Source of the DNA: Nemertoderma westbladi
Taxonomy: Eukaryota > Xenacoelomorpha > Nemertodermatida > Nemertodermatidae
NCBI GenBank assembly: GCA_032718475.1
Contig: JAUCBJ010009095.1
Span: forward strand, 25,511-89,510
Direction of reading: 5' to 3'
Length of the DNA: 64,000 nucleotides
Shown here: positions 1 to 15,000 of the stretch, one piece after another
How the letters are laid out: each line of letters starts with the position of its first letter
Numbering within the stretch: the first letter of the stretch is position 1
Notes under the pieces: generated by a model
The model's database searches: none
Seen by the model: only the letters and a program-made list of their open reading frames with translations
What the model was told of the DNA's origin: nothing
Translations under genes and position numbers: made by a program

Positions 1-3000
1 TAACAACTCCAGTAATAATAACAAATTCTTACCCCTCAATGTAACAACTCCAGTAATAATAACAAATTCTTACCCCTCAATGTAACAACTCCAGTAATAA
101 TAACAAATTCTTACCCCTCAATGTAACAACTCCAGTAATAATAACAAATTCTTACCCCTCAATGTAACAACTCCAGTAATAATAACAAATTCTTACCCCT
201 CAATGTAACAACTCCAGTAATAATAACAAATTCTTACCCCTCAATGTAACAACTCCAGTAATAATAACAAATTCTTACCCCTCAATGTAACAACTCCAGT
301 AATAATAACAAATTCTTACCCATCAATGTAACAACTCCAGTAATAATAACAAATTCTTACCCCTCAATGTAACAACTCCAGTAATAATAACAAATTCTTA
401 CCCCTCAATATAACAACTCCAGTAATAATAACAAATTCTTACCCCTCAATGTAACAACTCCAGTAATAATAACAAATTCTTACCCCACAATGTAACAACT
501 CCAGTAATAATAACAAATTCTTACCCCTCAATGTAACAACTCCAGTAATAATAACAAATTCTTACCCCACAATGTAACAACTCCAGTAATAATAACAAAT
601 TCTTACCCCTCAATGTAACAACTCCAGTAATAATAACAAATTCTTACCCCTCAATGTAACAACTCCAGTAATAATAACAAATTCTTACCCCTCAATGTAA
701 CTAACAACTCCAGTAATAATAACAAATTCTTACCCCTCAATGTAACAACTCCAGTAATAATAACAAATTCTTACCCCTCCATGTAACAACTCCAGTAATA
801 ATAACAAATTCTTACCCCTCAATGTAACAACTCCAGTAATAATAACAAATTCTTACCCCTCAATATAACAACTCCAGTAATAATAACAAATTCTTACCCC
901 TCAATGTAACAACTCCAGTAATAATAACAAATTCTTACCCCTCAATATAACAACTCCAGTAATAATAACAAATTCTTACCCCTCAATGTAACAACTCCAG
1001 TAATAATAACAAATTCTTACCCCTCAATGTAACAACTCCAGTAATAATAACAAATTCTTACCCCTCCATGTAACAACTCCAGTAATAATAACAAATTCTT
1101 ACCCATCAATGTAACAACTCCAATAATAATAACAAATTCTTACCCCTCAATATAACAACTCCAGTAATAATAACAAATTCTTACCCCTCAATGTAACAAC
1201 TCCAGTAATAATAACAAATTCTTACCCCTCCATGTAACAACTCCAGTAATAATAACAAATTCTTACCCATCAATGTAACAACTCCAATAATAATAACAAA
1301 TTCTTACCCCTCAATGTAACAACTCCAGTAATAATAACAAATTCTTACCCCTCCATGTAACAACTCCAGTAATAATAACAAATTCTTACCCCTCAATGTA
1401 ACAACTCCAGTAATAATAACAAATTCTTACCCTCAATATAACAACTCCAATAATAATAACAAATTCTTACCCCTCAATATAACAACTCCAGTAATAATAA
1501 CAAATTCTTACCCCTCCATGTAACAACTCCAGTAATAATAACAAATTCTTACCCTCAATATAACAACTCCAATAATAATAACAAATTCTTACCCCTCAAT
1601 ATAACAACTCCAGTAATAATAACAAATTCTTACCCCTCAATGTAACAACTCCAGTAATAATAACAAATTCTTACCCCTCAATGTAACAACTCCAGTAATA
1701 ATAACAAATTCTTACCCTCAATATAACAACTCCAGTAATAATAACAAATTCTTACCCCTCAATATAACAACTCCAGTAATAATAACAAATTCTTACCCCT
1801 CAATGTAACAACTCCAGTAATAATAACAAATTCTTACCCCTCAATATAACAACTCCAGTAATAATAACAAATTCTTACCCCTCAATGTAACAACTCCAGT
1901 AATAATAACAAATTCTTACCCCTCAATGTAACAACTCCAGTAATAATAACAAATTCTTACCCCTCAATATAACAACTCCAGTAATAATAACAAATTCTTA
2001 CCCCTCAATGTAACAACTCCAGTAATAATAACAAATTCTTACCCCTCAATGTAACAACTCCAGTAATAATAACAAATTCTTACCCCTCAATGTAACAACT
2101 CCAGTAATAATAACAAATTCTTACCCCTCAATGTAACAACTCCAGTAATAATAACAAATTCTTACCCCTCAATGTAACAACTCCAGTAATAATAACAAAT
2201 TCTTACCCCTCAATGTAACAACTCCAGTAATAATAACAAATTCTTACCCCTCAATGTAACAACTCCAGTAATAATAACAAATTCTTACCCCTCAATGTAA
2301 CAACTCCAGTAATAATAACAAATTCTTACCCCTCAATGTAACAACTCCAGTAATAATAACAAATTCTTACCCCTCAATGTAACAACTCCAGTAATAATAA
2401 CAAATTCTTACCCCTCAATGTAACAACTCCAGTAATAATAACAAATTCTTACCCATCAATGTAACAACTCCAGTAATAATAACAAATTCTTACCCCTCAA
2501 TATAACAACTCCAGTAATAATAACAAATTCTTACCCATCAATATAACAACTCCAGTAATAATAACAAATTCTTACCCCTCAATGTAACAACTCCAGTAAT
2601 AATAACAAATTCTTACCCCTCAATGTAACAACTCCAGTAATAATAACAAATTCTTACCCCTCAATGTAACAACTCCAGTAATAATAACAAATTCTTACCC
2701 CTCAATGTAACAACTCCAGTAATAATAACAAATTCTTACCCCTCAATGTAACAACTCCAGTAATAATAACAAATTCTTACCCCTCAATGTAACAACTCCA
2801 GTAATAATAACAAATTCTTACCCCTCAATGTAACAACTCCAGTAATAATAACAAATTCTTACCCCTCAATATAACAACTCCAGTAATAATAACAAATTTT
2901 TACCCCTCAATATAACAACTCCAGTAATAATAACAAATTCTTACCCATCAATATAACAACTCCAGTAATAATAACAAATTCTTACCCCTCAATGTAACAA

Positions 3001-6000
3001 CTCCAGTAATAATAACAAATTCTTACCCCTCAATGTAACAACTCCAGTAATAATAACAAATTCTTACCCCTCAATGTAACAACTCCAGTAATAATAACAA
3101 ATTCTTACCCCTCAATGTAACAACTCCAGTAATAATAACAAATTCTTACCCCTCAATGTAACAACTCCAGTAATAATAACAAATTCTTACCCCTCAATGT
3201 AACAACTCCAGTAATAATAACAAATTCTTACCCCTCAATGTAACAACTCCAGTAATAATAACAAATTCTTACCCCTCAATGTAACAACTCCAGTAATAAT
3301 AACAAATTCTTACCCCTCCATGTAACAACTCCAGTAATAATAACAAATTCTTACCCATCAATGTAACAACTCCAGTAATAATAACAAATTCTTACCCCTC
3401 AATGTAACAACTCCAGTAATAATAACAAATTCTTACCCCTCAATGTAACAACTCCAGTAATAATAACAAATTCTTACCCCTCAATGTAACAACTCCAGTA
3501 ATAATAACAAATTCTTACCCCTCAATGTAACAACTCCAGTAATAATAACAAATTCTTACCCCTCAATGTAACAACTCCAGTAATAATAACAAATTCTTAC
3601 CCCTCCATGTAACAACTCCAGTAATAATAACAAATTCTTACCCCTCAATGTAACAACTCCAGTAATAATAACAAATTCTTACCCCTCAATGTAACAACTC
3701 CAGTAATAATAACAAATTCTTACCCCTCAATGTAACAACTCCAGTAATAATAACAAATTCTTACCCATCAATGTAACAACTCCAATAATAATAACAAATT
3801 CTTACCCCTCAATGTAACAACTCCAGTAATAATAACAAATTCTTACCCCTCAATGTAACAACTCCAGTAATAATAACAAATTCTTACCCCTCCATGTAAC
3901 AACTCCAGTAATAATAACAAATTCTTACCCCTCAATGTAACAACTCCAGTAATAATAACAAATTCTTACCCCTCAATGTAACAACTCCAGTAATAATAAC
4001 AAATTCTTACCCCTCAATGTAACAACTCCAGTAATAATAACAAATTCTTACCCCTCAATGTAACAACTCCAGTAATAATAACAAATTCTTACCCCTCAAT
4101 GTAACAACTCCAGTAATAATAACAAATTCTTACCCATCAATGTAACAACTCCAGTAATAATAACAAATTCTTACCCATCAATGTAACAACTCCAGTAATA
4201 ATAACAAATTCTTACCCATCAATGTAACAACTCCAGTAATAATAACAAATTCTTACCCATCAATGTAACAACTCCAATAATAATAACAAATTCTTACCCC
4301 TCAATGTAACAACTCCAGTAATAATAACAAATTCTTACCCATCAATGTAACAACTCCAGTAATAATAACAAATTCTTACCCATCAATGTAACAACTCCAG
4401 TAATAATAACAAATTCTTACCCATCAATGTAACAACTCCAGTAATAATAACAAATTCTTACCCCTCAATGTAACAACTCCAGTAATAATAACAAATTCTT
4501 ACCCCTCAATGTAACAACTCCAGTAATAATAACAAATTCTTACCCATCAATGTAACAACTCCAATAATAATAACAAATTCTTACCCCTCAATGTAACAAC
4601 TCCAGTAATAATAACAAATTCTTACCCCTCAATGTAACAACTCCAGTAATAATAACAAATTCTTACCCATCAATGTAACAACTCCAATAATAATAACAAA
4701 TTCTTACCCCTCAATGTAACAACTCCAGTAATAATAACAAATTCTTACCCCTCAATGTAACAACTCCAGTAATAATAACAAATTCTTACCCCTCAATGTA
4801 ACAACTCCAGTAATAATAACAAATTCTTACCCCTCAATGTAACAACTCCAGTAATAATAACAAATTCTTACCCATCAATGTAACAACTCCAGTAATAATA
4901 ACAAATTCTTACCCCTCAATATAACAACTCCAGTAATAATAACAAATTCTTACCCCTCAATATAACAACTCCAGTAATAATAACAAATTCTTACCCCTCA
5001 ATATAACAACTCCAGTAATAATAACAAATTCTTACCCATCAATGTAACAACTCCAATAATAATAACAAATTCTTACCCCTCAATATAACAACTCCAGTAA
5101 TAATAACAAATTCTTACCCCTCAATGTAACAACTCCAGTAATAATAACAAATTCTTACCCCTCCATGTAACAACTCCAGTAATAATAACAAATTCTTACC
5201 CATCAATGTAACAACTCCAATAATAATAACAAATTCTTACCCCTCAATGTAACAACTCCAGTAATAATAACAAATTCTTACCCCTCAATGTAACTAACAA
5301 CTCCAGTAATAATAACAAATTCTTACCCCTCAATGTAACAACTCCAGTAATAATAACAAATTCTTACCCATCAATGTAACAACTCCAGTAATAATAACAA
5401 ATTCTTACCCCTCAATGTAACAACTCCAGTAATAATAACAAATTCTTACCCCACAATGTAACAACTCCAGTAATAATAACAAATTCTTACCCATCAATGT
5501 AACAACTCCAATAATAATAACAAATTCTTACCCCTCAATATAACAACTCCAGTAATAATAACAAATTCTTACCCCTCAATGTAACAACTCCAGTAATAAT
5601 AACAAATTCTTACCCATCAATGTAACAACTCCAATAATAATAACAAATTCTTACCCCTCAATGTAACAACTCCAGTAATAATAACAAATTCTTACCCCTC
5701 AATGTAACAACTCCAGTAATAATAACAAATTCTTACCCCTCAATGTAACAACTCCAGTAATAATAACAAATTCTTACCCCTCAATGTAACAACTCCAGTA
5801 ATAATAACAAATTCTTACCCCTCAATGTAACAACTCCAGTAATAATAACAAATTCTTACCCCTCAATGTAACAACTCCAGTAATAATAACAAATTCTTAC
5901 CCCTCAATGTAACTAACAACTCCAGTAATAATAACAAATTCTTACCCCTCAATGTAACAACTCCAGTAATAATAACAAATTCTTACCCATCAATGTAACA

Positions 6001-9000
6001 ACTCCAGTAATAATAACAAATTCTTACCCCTCAATGTAACAACTCCAGTAATAATAACAAATTCTTACCCCTCAATGTAACAACTCCAGTAATAATAACA
6101 AATTCTTACCCCTCAATGTAACAACTCCAGTAATAATAACAAATTCTTACCCCTCAATGTAACAACTCCAGTAATAATAACAAATTCTTACCCCTCAATG
6201 TAACAACTCCAGTAATAATAACAAATTCTTACCCCTCAATGTAACAACTCCAGTAATAATAACAAATTCTTACCCCTCAATGTAACAACTCCAGTAATAA
6301 TAACAAATTCTTACCCCTCAATGTAACAACTCCAGTAATAATAACAAATTCTTACCCCTCAATGTAACAACTCCAGTAATAATAACAAATTCTTACCCCT
6401 CAATGTAACAACTCCAGTAATAATAACAAATTCTTACCCCTCAATGTAACAACTCCAGTAATAATAACAAATTCTTACCCCTCAATGTAACAACTCCAGT
6501 AATAATAACAAATTCTTACCCCTCAATGTAACAACTCCAGTAATAATAACAAATTCTTACCCCTCAATGTAACAACTCCAGTAATAATAACAAATTCTTA
6601 CCCCTCAATGTAACAACTCCAGTAATAATAACAAATTCTTACCCCTCAATGTAACAACTCCAGTAATAATAACAAATTCTTACCCCTCAATGTAACAACT
6701 CCAGTAATAATAACAAATTCTTACCCCTCAATGTAACAACTCCAGTAATAATAACAAATTCTTACCCCTCAATGTAACAACTCCAGTAATAATAACAAAT
6801 TCTTACCCCTCAATGTAACAACTCCAGTAATAATAACAAATTCTTACCCCTCAATGTAACAACTCCAGTAATAATAACAAATTCTTACCCCTCAATGTAA
6901 CAACTCCAGTAATAATAACAAATTCTTACCCCTCAATGTAACAACTCCAGTAATAATAACAAATTCTTACCCCTCAATGTAACAACTCCAGTAATAATAA
7001 CAAATTCTTACCCCTCAATGTAACAACTCCAGTAATAATAACAAATTCTTACCCCTCAATGTAACAACTCCAGTAATAATAACAAATTCTTACCCCTCAA
7101 TGTAACAACTCCAGTAATAATAACAAATTCTTACCCCTCAATGTAACAACTCCAGTAATAATAACAAATTCTTACCCCTCAATGTAACAACTCCAGTAAT
7201 AATAACAAATTCTTACCCCTCAATGTAACAACTCCAGTAATAATAACAAATTCTTACCCCTCAATGTAACAACTCCAGTAATAATAACAAATTCTTACCC
7301 CTCAATGTAACAACTCCAGTAATAATAACAAATTCTTACCCCTCAATGTAACAACTCCAGTAATAATAACAAATTCTTACCCCTCAATGTAACAACTCCA
7401 GTAATAATAACAAATTCTTACCCCTCAATGTAACAACTCCAGTAATAATAACAAATTCTTACCCCTCAATGTAACAACTCCAGTAATAATAACAAATTCT
7501 TACCCCTCAATGTAACAACTCCAGTAATAATAACAAATTCTTACCCCTCAATGTAACAACTCCAGTAATAATAACAAATTCTTACCCCTCAATGTAACAA
7601 CTCCAGTAATAATAACAAATTCTTACCCCTCAATGTAACAACTCCAGTAATAATAACAAATTCTTACCCCTCAATGTAACAACTCCAGTAATAATAACAA
7701 ATTCTTACCCCTCAATGTAACAACTCCAGTAATAATAACAAATTCTTACCCCTCAATGTAACAACTCCAGTAATAATAACAAATTCTTACCCCTCAATGT
7801 AACAACTCCAGTAATAATAACAAATTCTTACCCCTCAATGTAACAACTCCAGTAATAATAACAAATTCTTACCCCTCAATGTAACAACTCCAGTAATAAT
7901 AACAAATTCTTACCCCTCAATGTAACAACTCCAGTAATAATAACAAATTCTTACCCCTCAATGTAACAACTCCAGTAATAATAACAAATTCTTACCCCTC
8001 AATGTAACAACTCCAGTAATAATAACAAATTCTTACCCCTCAATGTAACAACTCCAGTAATAATAACAAATTCTTACCCCTCAATGTAACAACTCCAGTA
8101 ATAATAACAAATTCTTACCCCTCAATGTAACAACTCCAGTAATAATAACAAATTCTTACCCCTCAATGTAACAACTCCAGTAATAATAACAAATTCTTAC
8201 CCCTCAATGTAACAACTCCAGTAATAATAACAAATTCTTACCCCTCAATGTAACAACTCCAGTAATAATAACAAATTCTTACCCCTCAATGTAACAACTC
8301 CAGTAATAATAACAAATTCTTACCCCTCAATGTAACAACTCCAGTAATAATAACAAATTCTTACCCCTCAATGTAACAACTCCAGTAATAATAACAAATT
8401 CTTACCCCTCAATGTAACAACTCCAGTAATAATAACAAATTCTTACCCCTCAATGTAACAACTCCAGTAATAATAACAAATTCTTACCCCTCAATGTAAC
8501 AACTCCAGTAATAATAACAAATTCTTACCCCTCAATGTAACAACTCCAGTAATAATAACAAATTCTTACCCCTCAATGTAACAACTCCAGTAATAATAAC
8601 AAATTCTTACCCCTCAATGTAACAACTCCAGTAATAATAACAAATTCTTACCCCTCAATGTAACAACTCCAGTAATAATAACAAATTCTTACCCCTCAAT
8701 GTAACAACTCCAGTAATAATAACAAATTCTTACCCCTCAATGTAACAACTCCAGTAATAATAACAAATTCTTACCCCTCAATGTAACAACTCCAGTAATA
8801 ATAACAAATTCTTACCCCTCAATGTAACAACTCCAGTAATAATAACAAATTCTTACCCCTCAATGTAACAACTCCAGTAATAATAACAAATTCTTACCCC
8901 TCAATGTAACAACTCCAGTAATAATAACAAATTCTTACCCCTCAATGTAACAACTCCAGTAATAATAACAAATTCTTACCCCTCAATGTAACAACTCCAG

Positions 9001-12000
9001 TAATAATAACAAATTCTTACCCCTCAATGTAACAACTCCAGTAATAATAACAAATTCTTACCCCTCAATGTAACAACTCCAGTAATAATAACAAATTCTT
9101 ACCCCTCAATGTAACAACTCCAGTAATAATAACAAATTCTTACCCCTCAATGTAACAACTCCAGTAATAATAACAAATTCTTACCCCTCAATGTAACAAC
9201 TCCAGTAATAATAACAAATTCTTACCCCTCAATGTAACAACTCCAGTAATAATAACAAATTCTTACCCCTCAATGTAACAACTCCAGTAATAATAACAAA
9301 TTCTTACCCCTCAATGTAACAACTCCAGTAATAATAACAAATTCTTACCCATCAATGTAACAACTCCAGTAATAATAACAAATTCTTACCCCTCAATGTA
9401 ACAACTCCAGTAATAATAACAAATTCTTACCCCTCAATGTAACAACTCCAGTAATAATAACAAATTCTTACCCCTCAATGTAACAACTCCAGTAATAATA
9501 ACAAATTCTTACCCCTCAATGTAACAACTCCAGTAATAATAACAAATTCTTACCCCTCAATGTAACAACTCCAGTAATAATAACAAATTCTTACCCCTCA
9601 ATGTAACAACTCCAGTAATAATAACAAATTCTTACCCCTCAATGTAACAACTCCAGTAATAATAACAAATTCTTACCCCTCAATGTAACAACTCCAGTAA
9701 TAATAACAAATTCTTACCCCTCAATGTAACAACTCCAGTAATAATAACAAATTCTTACCCCTCAATGTAACAACTCCAGTAATAATAACAAATTCTTACC
9801 CCTCAATGTAACAACTCCAGTAATAATAACAAATTCTTACCCCTCAATGTAACAACTCCAGTAATAATAACAAATTCTTACCCCTCAATGTAACAACTCC
9901 AGTAATAATAACAAATTCTTACCCCTCAATGTAACAACTCCAGTAATAATAACAAATTCTTACCCCTCAATGTAACAACTCCAGTAATAATAACAAATTC
10001 TTACCCCTCAATGTAACAACTCCAGTAATAATAACAAATTCTTACCCCTCAATGTAACAACTCCAGTAATAATAACAAATTCTTACCCCTCAATGTAACA
10101 ACTCCAGTAATAATAACAAATTCTTACCCCTCAATGTAACAACTCCAGTAATAATAACAAATTCTTACCCCTCAATGTAACAACTCCAGTAATAATAACA
10201 AATTCTTACCCCTCAATGTAACAACTCCAGTAATAATAACAAATTCTTACCCCTCAATGTAACAACTCCAGTAATAATAACAAATTCTTACCCCTCAATG
10301 TAACAACTCCAGTAATAATAACAAATTCTTACCCCTCAATGTAACAACTCCAGTAATAATAACAAATTCTTACCCCTCAATGTAACAACTCCAGTAATAA
10401 TAACAAATTCTTACCCCTCAATGTAACAACTCCAGTAATAATAACAAATTCTTACCCCTCAATGTAACAACTCCAGTAATAATAACAAATTCTTACCCCT
10501 CAATGTAACAACTCCAGTAATAATAACAAATTCTTACCCCTCAATGTAACAACTCCAGTAATAATAACAAATTCTTACCCATCAATGTAACAACTCCAGT
10601 AATAATAACAAATTCTTACCCCTCAATGTAACAACTCCAGTAATAATAACAAATTCTTACCCCTCAATGTAACAACTCCAGTAATAATAACAAATTCTTA
10701 CCCCTCAATGTAACAACTCCAGTAATAATAACAAATTCTTACCCCTCAATGTAACAACTCCAGTAATAATAACAAATTCTTACCCCTCAATGTAACAACT
10801 CCAGTAATAATAACAAATTCTTACCCATCAATGTAACAACTCCAGTAATAATAACAAATTCTTACCCCTCAATGTAACAACTCCAGTAATAATAACAAAT
10901 TCTTACCCCTCAATGTAACAACTCCAGTAATAATAACAAATTCTTACCCATCAATGTAACAACTCCAGTAATAATAACAAATTCTTACCCCTCAATGTAA
11001 CAACTCCAGTAATAATAACAAATTCTTACCCCTCAATGTAACAACTCCAGTAATAATAACAAATTCTTACCCATCAATGTAACAACTCCAGTAATAATAA
11101 CAAATTCTTACCCCTCAATGTAACAACTCCAGTAATAATAACAAATTCTTACCCCTCAATGTAACAACTCCAGTAATAATAACAAATTCTTACCCCTCAA
11201 TGTAACAACTCCAGTAATAATAACAAATTCTTACCCCTCAATGTAACAACTCCAGTAATAATAACAAATTCTTACCCCTCAATGTAACAACTCCAGTAAT
11301 AATAACAAATTCTTACCCCTCAATGTAACAACTCCAGTAATAATAACAAATTCTTACCCCTCAATGTAACAACTCCAGTAATAATAACAAATTCTTACCC
11401 CTCAATGTAACAACTCCAGTAATAATAACAAATTCTTACCCCTCAATGTAACAACTCCAGTAATAATAACAAATTCTTACCCCTCAATGTAACAACTCCA
11501 GTAATAATAACAAATTCTTACCCCTCAATGTAACAACTCCAGTAATAATAACAAATTCTTACCCCTCAATGTAACAACTCCAGTAATAATAACAAATTCT
11601 TACCCCTCAATGTAACAACTCCAGTAATAATAACAAATTCTTACCCCTCAATGTAACAACTCCAGTAATAATAACAAATTCTTACCCCTCAATGTAACAA
11701 CTCCAGTAATAATAACAAATTCTTACCCCTCAATGTAACAACTCCAGTAATAATAACAAATTCTTACCCCTCAATGTAACAACTCCAGTAATAATAACAA
11801 ATTCTTACCCATCAATGTAACAACTCCAGTAATAATAACAAATTCTTACCCCTCAATGTAACAACTCCAGTAATAATAACAAATTCTTACCCCTCAATGT
11901 AACAACTCCAGTAATAATAACAAATTCTTACCCCTCAATGTAACAACTCCAGTAATAATAACAAATTCTTACCCCTCAATGTAACAACTCCAGTAATAAT

Positions 12001-15000
12001 AACAAATTCTTACCCCTCAATGTAACAACTCCAGTAATAATAACAAATTCTTACCCCTCAATGTAACAACTCCAGTAATAATAACAAATTCTTACCCCTC
12101 AATGTAACAACTCCAGTAATAATAACAAATTCTTACCCCTCAATGTAACAACTCCAGTAATAATAACAAATTCTTACCCATCAATGTAACAACTCCAGTA
12201 ATAATAACAAATTCTTACCCCTCAATGTAACAACTCCAGTAATAATAACAAATTCTTACCCCTCAATGTAACAACTCCAGTAATAATAACAAATTCTTAC
12301 CCCTCAATGTAACAACTCCAGTAATAATAACAAATTCTTACCCCTCAATGTAACAACTCCAGTAATAATAACAAATTCTTACCCCTCAATGTAACAACTC
12401 CAGTAATAATAACAAATTCTTACCCCTCAATGTAACAACTCCAGTAATAATAACAAATTCTTACCCATCAATGTAACAACTCCAGTAATAATAACAAATT
12501 CTTACCCCTCAATGTAACAACTCCAGTAATAATAACAAATTCTTACCCCTCAATGTAACAACTCCAGTAATAATAACAAATTCTTACCCCTCAATGTAAC
12601 AACTCCAGTAATAATAACAAATTCTTACCCCTCAATGTAACAACTCCAGTAATAATAACAAATTCTTACCCCTCAATGTAACAACTCCAGTAATAATAAC
12701 AAATTCTTACCCCTCAATGTAACAACTCCAGTAATAATAACAAATTCTTACCCCTCAATGTAACAACTCCAGTAATAATAACAAATTCTTACCCCTCAAT
12801 GTAACAACTCCAGTAATAATAACAAATTCTTACCCCTCAATGTAACAACTCCAGTAATAATAACAAATTCTTACCCCTCAATGTAACAACTCCAGTAATA
12901 ATAACAAATTCTTACCCCTCAATGTAACAACTCCAGTAATAATAACAAATTCTTACCCCTCAATGTAACAACTCCAGTAATAATAACAAATTCTTACCCC
13001 TCAATGTAACAACTCCAGTAATAATAACAAATTCTTACCCCTCAATGTAACAACTCCAGTAATAATAACAAATTCTTACCCCTCAATGTAACAACTCCAG
13101 TAATAATAACAAATTCTTACCCCTCAATGTAACAACTCCAGTAATAATAACAAATTCTTACCCCTCAATGTAACAACTCCAGTAATAATAACAAATTCTT
13201 ACCCCTCAATGTAACAACTCCAGTAATAATAACAAATTCTTACCCCTCAATGTAACAACTCCAGTAATAATAACAAATTCTTACCCCTCAATGTAACAAC
13301 TCCAGTAATAATAACAAATTCTTACCCCTCAATGTAACAACTCCAGTAATAATAACAAATTCTTACCCCTCAATGTAACAACTCCAGTAATAATAACAAA
13401 TTCTTACCCCTCAATGTAACAACTCCAGTAATAATAACAAATTCTTACCCCTCAATGTAACAACTCCAGTAATAATAACAAATTCTTACCCCTCAATGTA
13501 ACAACTCCAGTAATAATAACAAATTCTTACCCCTCAATGTAACAACTCCAGTAATAATAACAAATTCTTACCCCTCAATGTAACAACTCCAGTAATAATA
13601 ACAAATTCTTACCCATCAATGTAACAACTCCAGTAATAATAACAAATTCTTACCCCTCAATGTAACAACTCCAGTAATAATAACAAATTCTTACCCCTCA
13701 ATGTAACAACTCCAGTAATAATAACAAATTCTTACCCCTCAATGTAACAACTCCAGTAATAATAACAAATTCTTACCCATCAATGTAACAACTCCAGTAA
13801 TAATAACAAATTCTTACCCATCAATGTAACAACTCCAGTAATAATAACAAATTCTTACCCCTCAATGTAACAACTCCAGTAATAATAACAAATTCTTACC
13901 CCTCAATGTAACAACTCCAGTAATAATAACAAATTCTTACCCNNNNNNNNNNNNNNNNNNNNNNNNNNNNNNNNNNNNNNNNNNNNNNNNNNNNNNNNNN
14001 NNNNNNNNNNNNNNNNNNNNNNNNNNNNNNNNNNNNNNNNNNATTCTTACCCATCAATGTAACAACTCCAGTAATAATAACAAATTCTTACCCCTCAATG
14101 TAACAACTCCAGTAATAATAACAAATTCTTACCCCTCAATGTAACAACTCCAGTAATAATAACAAATTCTTACCCATCAATGTAACAACTCCAGTAATAA
14201 TAACAAATTCTTACCCCTCAATGTAACAACTCCAGTAATAATAACAAATTCTTACCCATCAATGTAACAACTCCAGTAATAATAACAAATTCTTACCCCT
14301 CAATGTAACAACTCCAGTAATAATAACAAATTCTTACCCCTCAATGTAACAACTCCAGTAATAATAACAAATTCTTACCCCTCAATGTAACAACTCCAGT
14401 AATAATAACAAATTCTTACCCCTCAATGTAACAACTCCAGTAATAATAACAAATTCTTACCCCTCAATGTAACAACTCCAGTAATAATAACAAATTCTTA
14501 CCCCTCAATGTAACAACTCCAGTAATAATAACAAATTCTTACCCCTCAATGTAACAACTCCAGTAATAATAACAAATTCTTACCCCTCAATGTAACAACT
14601 CCAGTAATAATAACAAATTCTTACCCCTCAATGTAACAACTCCAGTAATAATAACAAATTCTTACCCCTCAATGTAACAACTCCAGTAATAATAACAAAT
14701 TCTTACCCCTCAATGTAACAACTCCAGTAATAATAACAAATTCTTACCCCTCAATGTAACAACTCCAGTAATAATAACAAATTCTTACCCCTCAATGTAA
14801 CAACTCCAGTAATAATAACAAATTCTTACCCCTCAATGTAACAACTCCAGTAATAATAACAAATTCTTACCCCTCAATGTAACAACTCCAGTAATAATAA
14901 CAAATTCTTACCCCTCAATGTAACAACTCCAGTAATAATAACAAATTCTTACCCCTCAATGTAACAACTCCAGTAATAATAACAAATTCTTACCCCTCAA